NCBI GenBank assembly: GCA_030745655.1
Contig: JASLOE010000006.1
Coordinates: 1-39,864 of the forward strand
Length of the DNA: 39,864 bases
Reading direction: 5' to 3'
From: Nitrososphaerales archaeon
Lineage (GTDB): Archaea; Thermoproteota; Nitrososphaeria; Nitrososphaerales; JACPRH01
The notes below the pieces were generated by a model that searched no databases, had not been told where the DNA came from, and saw only the letters and a list, made by a program, of their open reading frames with translations. Shown here one piece after another: positions 24,954-32,500 of the stretch (position 1 is its first letter; every line of letters starts with the position of its first letter). The position numbers and the translations under genes were made by a program.

Positions 24954-25373
24954 TTGGCAATAGATGAAGAATTTTATAAGAATTTAAAACCTGTTGAGAA
25001 GCATAATGACCACATCGTTTGGGGACCTGGGAAAATTGGTGCAGGAGGAGAAGATCCAAATGTGAAAGCAGCTTATGAAGCAGCTGGAAAGAAAATAGAG
25101 CCGTTAGGAATACATGGAACATATGTTGCTGTGGATTTTGATGATTGTGAAGGTGAAGGTACGTGTCTGACAACATGTCCAACAACCGTCTTTGAATGGT
25201 GGATGAACCCAGGAAATAGTGGGCAAGATGATAGATTAGATTATAGAGACAAGTCTGATCCTACAAGAGAAGCTGATTGCATTTTCTGCATGGCATGTGT
25301 AACAGCTTGTCCAACACAAGCGATAAAAGTGGATGAGTCACTAGTAGACGTTCACAATAATACGAATCTTTAA
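24954..25373 (+). CDS. zfx: Zinc-containing 7Fe ferredoxin
   Basis: This 139-residue electron carrier has a 3Fe-4S motif (C65-x5-C71-x3-C75-P, from DDCEGEGTCLTTCP) and a 4Fe-4S motif (CIFCMACVTACP, C109/112/115/119). The N-terminal extension (EKHNDHIVWGPG, then GIHGTYV) contributes His17, His20 and His54. With an Asp such as D102, these would coordinate the structural zinc seen in Sulfolobus-type ferredoxins. The family accepts electrons from 2-oxoacid:ferredoxin oxidoreductases in the cytoplasm. A 20-residue insertion follows residue 26 (IGAGGEDPNVKAAYEAAGKK) relative to my memory of the Sulfolobus protein. TTG at 24954 gives the family N-terminus. It stands alone behind its own TATA box. 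Confidence 0.93.
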   Translation: MAIDEEFYKNLKPVEKHNDHIVWGPGKIGAGGEDPNVKAAYEAAGKKIEPLGIHGTYVAVDFDDCEGEGTCLTTCPTTVFEWWMNPGNSGQDDRLDYRDKSDPTREADCIFCMACVTACPTQAIKVDESLVDVHNNTNL

Positions 25374-25619
25374 TTTAAGATACCGTAAATATTCGTATAA
25401 TCATTACTCCTAGATTTAGTGAAAGATTCAAGAATAATACTATTGTATAATCTAGATTAAAAATCTTCGATTTGATATTTATAAAAAAGTTTCTTTAGGA
25501 TCTCATAATGTAATACAGTATGATTAAGAGAAAATTTTCATTTATCTTGAATAGAAAAACAATAATTATTCGTAATTATTCTGAAGAATAAGAGTTATTG
25601 ACTTAAAGTAGACTGATAT
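25374..25619. other. AT-rich gap without a recognisable gene
   Basis: This stretch between the ferredoxin and tRNA-Gln is very AT-rich and has only tiny ORFs, the longest clear one about 23 codons near 25520. I see no convincing structured RNA, repeat or promoter pair. It probably contains the ferredoxin terminator and the trailer of the minus-strand tRNA. Confidence 0.5.
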
Positions 25620-25754
25620 TGGTAGCCCGGGCCAGATTCGAACTGGCGTCACCGGCTCTCTTCCAATTATTGGCCAAAGGCCGATATTCAAGAGGTTTCT
25701 CACCTGTGCTTGACCACTACATTCGGTAGAGAAATATTTCTCTTCCACCGGGCT
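25620..25754 (-). tRNA. tRNA-Gln(TTG) interrupted by three introns, CCA encoded
   Basis: The minus strand gives a 73-nt cloverleaf only after removal of three segments. Mature parts: acceptor AGCCCGG/CCGGGCT, D-stem GTGT/GCAT, anticodon stem TCGGC/GCCGG, loop CTTTGGA (anticodon TTG), variable TGAC, T-arm GCCAG-TTCGAAT-CTGGC, discriminator A, then CCA. Intron 1 (25722-25744, 23 nt) sits at 10/11, intron 2 (25687-25706, 20 nt) at 24/25, intron 3 (25658-25673, 16 nt) at 37/38. Each has a 4-bp central helix (CGGT/ACCG; CAAG/CTTG; CTTT/GAAG), 3-nt bulges cut after the second base, and an inner hairpin. A copy of the acceptor strand 16 nt upstream could mark a fourth intron. Confidence 0.9.
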
Positions 25755-25770
25755 AAACCGGAACCGGGCT
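25748..25770. repeat. Direct repeat of the tRNA-Gln 5' acceptor strand in the leader
   Basis: CCGGGCT occurs at 25748-25754 (tRNA bases 1-7) and again at 25764-25770, offset by 16 nt. The upstream copy is preceded in the transcript by GGT, so GGTAGCCCGG can pair for 10 bp with the tRNA 3' end including part of CCA. It may be a slippage duplication, a competing leader structure, or an additional 16-nt intron. Confidence 0.8.
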
Positions 25771-25928
25771 ACCTTTAGCTAATGGTTAACAACGATTAAA
25801 TCTTTCTAGATTACAAAATAAATCAAACTTAATACCTAGATTTATTGAAAAAAAGTCAACATAATAAAACTACATTGTACGCTTGTCATAGTTTATAAAA
25901 TAGAGAAATAAACAATTCACATATTTAG

Positions 25929-25951
25929 AAGACATTAAGAAAGAATGTCTT
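25929..25951. other. 8-bp hairpin in the tRNA-Gln to DUF454 gap
   Basis: AAGACATT and AATGTCTT form a perfect 8-bp stem with a 7-nt loop (AAGAAAG). It lies about 95 nt before the DUF454 start and upstream of a TATA-like CATATTTTTATAG (about 25977). It may be an operator or a terminator-like structure. The rest of 25755-26046 is AT-rich without a visible gene. Confidence 0.4.
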
Positions 25952-26046
25952 GATGAGAATTTATTAGATTCTACCATATTTTTATAGAAAACAGCTTTTT
26001 AGGAAGATACAAAATTATATACCTGATAGTGTAGGAGAAAATTCCC

Positions 26047-26433
26047 TTGCAAGAACATAAGTCTAATAAATTCATGAGAGGAGTTTTAATTGTTGCGGGA
26101 ACTTTTTTCTTAGGATTAGGGGTCCTCGGGATAATACTGCCAATTCTGCCTACGACTCCTTTTCTTTTACTTTCTGCTGCTTGTTATTCTAGAGGTTCAA
26201 ACAGATTTTACAAATGGTTAATAGGAAATCGATGGTTTGGAAAATATATTAGTGATTATCGATCAGGAAAAGGGATACCAATAAGAGCTAAAATAATTGC
26301 CGTCATAACGCTTTGGGCCACAATATTATTTACGGTATTCACCATCGTCACCCACCCAATTTTAAGATTAATCCTTTTCATAATAGCTATCTCAGTAACA
26401 ATTCATCTGTTAATGACCAAGAATGCAAAGTAA
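26047..26433 (+). CDS. DUF454 (YbaN-type) small inner-membrane protein
   Basis: The 128-residue protein starts with a membrane helix (about 10-32: GVLIVAGTFFLGLGVLGIILPILP) followed by the family signature LPTTPFLLLSAACYSRGSNRFYKWLIGNRWFGKYISDYRSGKGIP. A second hydrophobic region of two helices follows (about 80-122: IIAVITLWATILFTVFTIVTHPILRLILFIIAISVTIHLL). This is the DUF454/YbaN family of unknown function. The TTG start at 26047 follows GGAG at 26034. The gene stands alone between tRNA genes behind a TATA-like element. YbaN-like genes in bacteria sit in varied contexts, so no role can be given. Confidence 0.9.
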   Translation: MQEHKSNKFMRGVLIVAGTFFLGLGVLGIILPILPTTPFLLLSAACYSRGSNRFYKWLIGNRWFGKYISDYRSGKGIPIRAKIIAVITLWATILFTVFTIVTHPILRLILFIIAISVTIHLLMTKNAK

Positions 26434-26610
26434 TAACTTTACATTTTTTAGAATGATTAGATGGAGAATTGATTTAACAAATCATTGTTAGTGAATAAAC
26501 AAATAAAAAAGATAATCTCTTTCTGATAAATAAATTGAAAAATATAGAAATAATAAAGCAAAGACCGATAATACAAAAAAGAGAAATAGGTCGAAACTTT
26601 GTCTTTGGTT

Positions 26611-26739
26611 ATGCCAGAAATTATGAATGAAATCTGCTCAAAACATAAGATTAAGATGAATCCTTCAGGTGAAGGGTCATTTGAATGTCCAGTATGTACA
26701 AAGTTAAGTCAACGCACCTTCAAAAGAAGAGGCAGATAA
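26611..26739 (+). CDS. Small putative zinc-ribbon protein (42 aa)
   Basis: This ORF is too short for the track. It begins MPEIMNEICSKHKIKM and continues to FECPVCTKLSQRTFKRRGR. Cys9-x2-His12 and Cys26-x2-Cys29, separated by 13 residues, make a four-ligand zinc knuckle. The basic C-terminus (KRRGR) suggests nucleic acid contact. Archaea encode many such mini zinc-finger proteins. An in-frame TTG two codons upstream is an alternative start. I do not recognise a named family. The rest of the region from 26434 to 26861 shows no other gene. Confidence 0.5.
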   Translation: MPEIMNEICSKHKIKMNPSGEGSFECPVCTKLSQRTFKRRGR

Positions 26740-26861
26740 TCCAATAGTGTTGAATAAAAGAATAGTCTTAAGGTTGTATTAAACTAAGTTGTCTAAACAT
26801 TATTTTATGAAAATGCTTTTATCATAATTTCTTACTTTCAATAATATCTTTTTTCAATATT

Positions 26862-26933
26862 GGGCCGGTAGTTCAGTGGTAGAATATCCGACTTGCACTC
26901 GGAAGGTCGGGGGTTCAAATCCCCCCCGGTCCA
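26862..26933 (+). tRNA. tRNA-Ala(TGC)
   Basis: A 72-nt intronless cloverleaf: acceptor GGGCCGG/CCGGTCC with the G3:U70 pair that is the universal alanine determinant, D-stem GTTC/GAAT, anticodon stem TCCGA/TCGGA, loop CTTGCAC (anticodon TGC), variable AGGTC, T-arm GGGGG-TTCAAAT-CCCCC, discriminator A. CCA is not encoded (CTT follows), in contrast to the tRNA-Gln above. A T-rich TATA-like element (CTTTTATCAT) is about 40 nt upstream. Confidence 0.97.
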
Positions 26934-27059
26934 CTTACCCTATAAATTATATTCTAAAGCATTTTAGATTCAAGCAGCATTCTTTCTTTGCACTTGAAAA
27001 AAACAGTCTACATAATCCAAGTTTATGGAACAAATGAATACAATATTTTTTGGTAATTT

Positions 27060-27506
27060 TCATAATGGCATTCTAAAATCTTCTTTTATTGAATTCAGAA
27101 CAAGATGAGTGTTGGTTCGTTCCACGTGACGGAGAGAAAGCAGAAGCCTAGTAAAATGACTTAACTCTGTCTTATTTCTATATTTACCAATTACTAATAC
27201 ATCTGATAGACCAGTAACATCATACACTGCACAAGTAGACGGTAGTTTTGCTATCTTGTTTTCTACTTGCAAAAGCTTTCCTTCCGAGACTGTTATTTCA
27301 GTAACGGCAGTTAGAGGATATCCCAATTTATCATTGTTCAATAAAACAGTATAATTCTGGATAACTCCATCTTTTTCCATCTTCTTAGTTCTGGAAAGTA
27401 CAGTTCCAACTGAAACATTAATCCGGTTAGCTATTTCCCTAAAAGATAATCGGGCATCTCTAGAATATTCTTTCAGAATTTTTCGATTTATTTCATCAAT
27501 ATTCAA
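27060..27506 (-). CDS. Lrp/AsnC-family transcriptional regulator
   Basis: The 148-residue protein has the AsnC-type winged HTH at 1-60 (IDEINRKILKEYSRDARLSFREIANRINVSVGTVLSRTKKMEKDGVIQNYTVLL) and a RAM/effector domain from 65 on (LTAVTEITVSEGKLLQVENKIAKLPSTCAVYDVTGLSDVLVIGKYRNKTELSHFTRLLLSLRHVERTNTHLVL). Lrp proteins form octamers or dimers and respond to amino acids. The start is TTG at 27506. A TATA-like CTATATATTATAG at 27531-27543 would place the transcript start near the TTG, so the mRNA is nearly leaderless. An inverted repeat GAATAT-N6-ATATTC (27551-27568) just upstream could be its operator. A second, more divergent family member is encoded upstream in the same direction. Confidence 0.93.
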   Translation of the reverse strand: MNIDEINRKILKEYSRDARLSFREIANRINVSVGTVLSRTKKMEKDGVIQNYTVLLNNDKLGYPLTAVTEITVSEGKLLQVENKIAKLPSTCAVYDVTGLSDVLVIGKYRNKTELSHFTRLLLSLRHVERTNTHLVLNSIKEDFRMPL

Positions 27507-27550
27507 GATTCTGATTTCATATTAGTGAAACTATAATATATAGACATATG

Positions 27551-27568
27551 GAATATATACAAATATTC
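27551..27568. promoter_or_regulatory. Inverted repeat upstream of the Lrp gene
   Basis: GAATAT at 27551-27556 and ATATTC at 27563-27568 form a dyad with a 6-nt spacer immediately upstream of the TATA-like element of the Lrp gene. Lrp-family operators are AT-rich dyads of this size, so autoregulation is possible. In AT-rich DNA such a dyad may also occur by chance. Confidence 0.3.
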
Positions 27569-27598
27569 AGATAATAAAGGAATTTCAAAAAATTTGAA

Positions 27599-28186
27599 TT
27601 AAGCTACAAAGATAGCGGATTCATCCCAATCGCTTTTGATTTTACCTTTTTCCATATTTACCATAGGTAGATAATTATGAAATAAACGAATAGGTTTTCC
27701 GATCCTTAATGTAGTGATTTGTATTATAGAACCTCTCCCATGGTTTTTTTCAAGTGATGGAATAATTATTTCATTAAAACTTGTATTTATTTCATCATCA
27801 GATGAACCTTCAATTATTAGAACAAGAGCTGTATGTCCCTCTATTTCAGCTAAATGTGATTCGTAAATAAATTCAGTGAAAATAGTTCCAACATTAGGTT
27901 CTACTTTCACTTCATCTATTATTTGGTTTTGAGAAATACCAATTCTAAACTTTACAAGATACATGTGTCTTGCATTGAATCTTTCAGTTCCTTTAGACCC
28001 CATTTTGAGTTCAGCATAATAACGCAGTAAACCTTTTTCTTCCATTTTCTTTCTTTTACGGTTTACTGTCCGTATTGGAACTCCAGTTAGATTACCTATT
28101 TTATTATCTGATAATCTCGGATTCTTAATTAGAGAACGGATTATTTTTTTATCTTGAATGTTCAATTTTTCACTCATATAAATCAT
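27599..28186 (-). CDS. Divergent Lrp/AsnC-type winged-helix regulator
   Basis: The 195-residue protein starts with an AsnC-like HTH (about 8-60: LNIQDKKIIRSLIKNPRLSDNKIGNLTGVPIRTVNRKRKKMEEKGLLRYYAEL). The C-terminal part (about 70-185) is longer than a normal RAM domain and only loosely similar to it (MYLVKFRIGISQNQIIDEV..., EIEGHTALVLIIEGSSDDEINTSFNEIIIPSLEK). The family name therefore rests on the DNA-binding half. The start may be ATG 28186 or ATG 28177; both are close to a poor TATA-like element, so the mRNA is probably leaderless. It lies 92 nt upstream of the other Lrp gene with an own promoter between them. Effector and targets are unknown. Confidence 0.8.
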   Translation of the reverse strand: MIYMSEKLNIQDKKIIRSLIKNPRLSDNKIGNLTGVPIRTVNRKRKKMEEKGLLRYYAELKMGSKGTERFNARHMYLVKFRIGISQNQIIDEVKVEPNVGTIFTEFIYESHLAEIEGHTALVLIIEGSSDDEINTSFNEIIIPSLEKNHGRGSIIQITTLRIGKPIRLFHNYLPMVNMEKGKIKSDWDESAIFVA

Positions 28187-28258
28187 CTTGTCATATTTAG
28201 GTCAATAATATCAAGTAGCACCTATAAATACGTTCCCAGTGGCTAATTGTAGACCAAC

Positions 28259-28345
28259 ATGGATAATAGATTAAGTATGAATCAAGTTAAAATAGCGGTT
28301 GAACAATTAAATAGACACACATCTAAAGATGTGGCTATTCATTGA
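28259..28345 (+). CDS. Possible 28-residue mini-gene behind a TATA box
   Basis: The ORF MDNRLSMNQVKIAVEQLNRHTSKDVAIH lies in the 336-nt gap between the second Lrp gene and the dehydrogenase. A well-formed TATA element (CCTATAAATACG, 28221-28232) precedes it at a distance that puts the transcript start a few bases before the ATG, as for a leaderless archaeal mRNA. I recognise no family. It could equally be the start of a non-coding transcript that ends in the hairpin at 28389-28418. Confidence 0.28.
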   Translation: MDNRLSMNQVKIAVEQLNRHTSKDVAIH

Positions 28346-28388
28346 GTTAACTTTTATATTGAAATTTTCATAAACTAAAAAATCCATA

Positions 28389-28418
28389 TTAAGAAGAATC
28401 AGTGCTACCTCTTCTTAA
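28389..28418. other. 9-bp perfect hairpin before the dehydrogenase gene
   Basis: TTAAGAAGA (28389-28397) and TCTTCTTAA (28410-28418) form a 9-bp stem with a 12-nt loop. It lies 105 nt upstream of the dehydrogenase start. It may end the short transcript from the 28221 TATA box or serve as an operator. It is AT-rich and not followed by a strong T-run. Confidence 0.4.
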
Positions 28419-28522
28419 GCAGTGAAGTTTATTCTAAAATTCAGAGAACTTTGATTGATATCTATTATTCATTTTTATGATATATAACCTACAGATTTAT
28501 TTGCATCCAATAAAGTGGCTAA

Positions 28523-29539
28523 TTGGTTTTGAATAAACCTAGTATTTACGTAACGCGTAAGATTCCAAAAATAGGACTTGAATTATTATCTAGTCACTGT
28601 GATATTACTGTACATGAAGGAGCAGAACCTCCAGATCATAAAAAGATTCTTTCAAACATCCAAGGTAAAGATGGATTACTCTGTATGCTTACAGATAAAA
28701 TTGATGCTGAGATTATGAATGCTTCGCGTAAATTAAAAGTTATTTCGTCATTTAGTGTTGGAGTAGACCATATAGATATCAGTCAAGCAACTAAAATGGG
28801 TATTTATGTAACACATACTCCTGGAGTACTAACGAATGCAACTGCTGATTTAGCATTTGCTCTTATGATATCAGCTGCACGCAGGATACCTGAGGGAGAT
28901 GAAAATATCAGAAATAATAATTGGAAAGGAGGTTGGTCTCCCGATATGCTTCTTGGAGAAGGAGTATATGGTAAAACTCTAGGCATCATAGGGTTAGGAA
29001 GAATAGGGAGCGCCTTAGCAGAAAGGGCCTCAGGTTTCAAGATGAAAATATTGTATAATAATCGAAAGCGGTCACGTAGTAAAGAGAAAAAACTCAATGC
29101 AGAATATAGGTCTCTTGAAGACCTTCTAAAAGAGAGTGACTTCATCTCATTACATGTTCCTCTCACTGTTGAAACACATCATCTTATAGACAATCAGAAA
29201 TTAAAGAAGATGAAAAGAAACGCAATTTTAGTTAACACATCTAGAGGTCAGATTGTGGATGAAAATGATTTGGTAGACACATTGGAAGAAGGTCTAATAT
29301 CTGGAGCAGGCATAGATGTTTTTTCATCTGAGCCTCTTCCTAGAGATAGTCGTATATCAAAGCTGAAGAACGTAGTGTTAACTCCACATATAGGTAGTGC
29401 AACTCATCATACAAGAAATCTAATGTCAGAAATCTCAGTTAGAAATCTGCTTAAAGTATTAAAAGGAGAAAATCCTTTCTATCTCTTTAATCCTGAAGTG
29501 ATGAAAGTAAAATCTTTATCCTCAATAAAGATGTTCTAA
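28523..29539 (+). CDS. NAD(P)-dependent 2-hydroxyacid dehydrogenase (glyoxylate/hydroxypyruvate reductase type)
   Basis: The 338-residue protein has the D-2-hydroxyacid dehydrogenase pattern. The Rossmann motif GKTLGIIGLGRIGSALAERASGF is near residue 150. The catalytic Arg is in VNTSRGQIVDENDL, the Glu in DVFSSEPLP, and the His in LTPHIGSATHHTRNLM. Substrate-side SFSVGVDHIDISQATKMGI is typical of glyoxylate reductases, which reduce glyoxylate or hydroxypyruvate. The true substrate is uncertain. The start is TTG at 28523 or the TTG two codons later. The stop overlaps the stop of the convergent AAA protease gene by 3 nt in a shared CTAA (29536-29539). The class V aminotransferase at 2.5 kb may use the same keto acids. 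Confidence 0.92.
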   Translation: MVLNKPSIYVTRKIPKIGLELLSSHCDITVHEGAEPPDHKKILSNIQGKDGLLCMLTDKIDAEIMNASRKLKVISSFSVGVDHIDISQATKMGIYVTHTPGVLTNATADLAFALMISAARRIPEGDENIRNNNWKGGWSPDMLLGEGVYGKTLGIIGLGRIGSALAERASGFKMKILYNNRKRSRSKEKKLNAEYRSLEDLLKESDFISLHVPLTVETHHLIDNQKLKKMKRNAILVNTSRGQIVDENDLVDTLEEGLISGAGIDVFSSEPLPRDSRISKLKNVVLTPHIGSATHHTRNLMSEISVRNLLKVLKGENPFYLFNPEVMKVKSLSSIKMF

Positions 29540-32500
29540 CGATTGCTCTCTTCTTCCTCATATATTCTAACTAATGCTTTGAGAGATTTTCCGAAATATT
29601 TTAAGTATAATTCTTCACTATAAATTTCATCTATCATTGCCTGAGTTAACTCTTGTACAATATCAGGACGAATTTTTTCAAGAAACATCAAGAAATGGGC
29701 AGAAGTTTGATACGCACCTAAAGCCTTTCCTTGCTCAAAATGGGCTTTACTTCCAAGAAATGTCCCTTTAGCTTCCCTCTGGAATCCTAATTTATCTCTA
29801 ACAAAATCAGCTATACCTTCAATTAACCAGGATGTATTTTCATCATATCTAGGCGCCCACATTATTGCATGGTCAATTTCGTGAACAATTGCACCATCAT
29901 CTGCGTCTCTACTTCCATAGATTTCTGCAATTTTATCGAAATGGTCAAGGTTTATGAAGATTTTTTTTCCTTCAGTGGCTGCAGGCCATTTACAGTTTCT
30001 AGCAAAAATAACATTAAGAGCTTCCCCAGGACTTCTTCCTCCATGTATTAATCTCACTTTCGGCATCGTGTTCTCAACCAAGGAAATAACATGGGTTGCA
30101 TATCCTTTTTCAGACGGGAATCCAGAGTAATCAACCTTACAATTTTTTCCAATTAATATCGATTCTTGATTTTTAAAGAAATTAGGATTACTCCTTAGTT
30201 TTTTCTTGGCTTCTTCTTTATCTAACCCAGAAGCTAAACTTAGATAATCAAAAAAGTCCTTGCCTCCGATAATTCCTGTCCCTTTTTCCCTTATCGCCTC
30301 TACATATTCCTTGTAATCTTCAATCAGCTTCTCAAAACCTTGATTTGGAATGATTATCTTCTCAAATTTCTCATCTACTGCGATATCAATCTTACCTGAT
30401 CCTTTCTTTGGGTGAATACCACCCACTAGTCCAGCCAAACCGCTTTTCATCTCAATCTTTCCAGTCATACAGACATCTGGGCTTAGGGGTATACTCCAAA
30501 TAGCAGATGCAATTGAAACAGCAATCGCTAAACCTGCAGACGGCCCCCAAAGCTTAAGCTCTTCCCTATCAGACCCTTCTGCAGGGGAGATTATGTGAAC
30601 ATCGACATCATGATTATTTATGTTCGGGTAATACTCTCTAAGAAATTCAACTGCAATTTTCGCACTTTCCTTTACAGATTCCGTTACTGTCCCCAATATA
30701 AGCATGTTTTCACCTCTTTTTGAGCGTGGAAAAACATTAGATTCAACTATTATTATTAATCCACGACGTTCATCTTCACTTTCAGCAGCTGCTAATCCAT
30801 AAGATTTCCCTATCTCAGGTCCCGTTCCTCTGTAAATCCTTTGCATTTCTTTCAGTTCATCAAAGTCCTCACTTTTCAGTGCCATCTCAAAAGCTCTTTC
30901 TAAATGATGTAAGGTCAATGGGTATGACATCGAATCATGAAATGCTGCAGCTACTTTCTTAAACAGAGATTTAATTTTTATTTTCTTAACCTTTGCCAGA
31001 TTCTCAAGATAGGTAAGTTGCTCTCCATAATTCTTCCGAATTGAAGCATTTTTTTCGCTATCATTTTTCTTTAAAGCTGAAAGAATTTCTTGACTGGCAA
31101 CAACCTCCTTTGTGCGTTCAGCTACCGCTGACCTCATCGTATATGCAACTACCCTTGGAGAGAATGTTCGCTGTAAGAATATTTTCATAACTTCATCAAT
31201 AGTTACATCTTTAGACAAGAATGATTCTATTTTTCTAAGATGTACCTCAATGATTTCTCGTCTTTCTTCAGCATTCTTAGGATAAGGGAATTCCACAGAG
31301 AGAAGTCGATTAAGCAACGCCTCATCAATGATGTCTTTTCTATTGGTAATTCCAATAAATAGTACATTCCCACCACCTGATTTCAGACCTTCCAATTCGC
31401 TCAGTAATATCGTTGTGGCTGGTGCATGTACAGGGTCGCCAAGTCGGGATCCTCTTCTCACTGCTACAGCATCAATTTCATCCCAGATTATAATACTGGG
31501 TGATTCCTTCCTAGCCTCGCTGAATATTCTTCTAATATTTCTTTCCGTCTCTCCAACCTCTTTCTGATAAACCTCAGAACCACTTACCACTCTGATTTTC
31601 GTCCCTTCTTCTCCTGCTATAGCCTTCGCCAACAATGTCTTACCTGAACCTGGGGGACCAAAAAATAGAAAACCTATGGGCGGTTCATACCCTAATTGAG
31701 TAGCCAATTCTGGGTTTAAAGAGGCCTTAATCTCAGTTATCACTTTTCCAATTACATCATGTAAACCACCAACATCGCGATACCTCTCTGTAGGTTTAGT
31801 GAATTGTCGTGTCTCTTTAACCATAGTAGAGACCTCTTCTTCTGTATAGGCAGCTACATCAGGAGCGACAGAGACGAAATCATCTATAGTTGGTTTTGGA
31901 ATTGAAACAACATTTCTTTTTTTAATCCTCTTTCGGAAAGATTCTCTAAAGGGTGCTTGCACTTTATTTGTTGCTAATATGAAAGCTTTGTTAATATCCG
32001 AAGGTGTTAAATCACTCTTACCAAGAGTTCTTAATGATTGTGATAGTGCATGAAATAGCTTTTTTGGATTTACATTAAGACCAATTTTCTTGTTCCTTCT
32101 TCTGCAAATTTCAATTAGCGACTCTTCCTTCATTTCGTTTAGGTTTATCCTTTCAGCTATCAATCTGAGTGATTCAGGGATATTTGCAAAATTATTTGTT
32201 GAAAGAAGAGCCACCCCCCTTATCGGATTATCTTTCAAATGTTCTAATGACCTCTCTAAAGCTTCACCGATTCTTCGGCTTTCCCTATCAATATCTCCAC
32301 TAATACCTTGACTTTTTTCTGAAAATGCCTGCGCCTGTTCTATAAAAATCAAAGTAGGATTAGAAAAGATAGAATTCATTTTATTTTCAAGTTGTTTTTC
32401 AGAAACACCCATAAGCCATGATGAAATATCAGATGATTTCAGTGTTTCAGGAATAACTTTAATACCCTCTTTAACACCTCGCTCTAATGCTTCTCTCTGA

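Noticed and set aside
24853-25185. 110-residue minus-strand ORF opposite the ferredoxin
   Set aside because: The His/Leu-rich composition is that of antisense to the Fe-S protein, and the ferredoxin motifs are unambiguous.
25566-25748. 60-residue minus-strand ORF
   Set aside because: It lies across the three-intron tRNA-Gln gene; the cloverleaf and three intron motifs explain the sequence.
24651-28522. Mobile element or integration scar in the tRNA-rich accessory-looking region
   Set aside because: I found no integrase, transposase, terminal inverted repeat or duplicated tRNA 3' end; the acceptor duplication near tRNA-Gln is at the 5' side and only 7 bp long.
29536-29539. Convergent stop-codon overlap (CTAA) between dehydrogenase and AAA fusion
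   Set aside because: It is real, but a tight tail-to-tail arrangement is ordinary in compact archaeal genomes.
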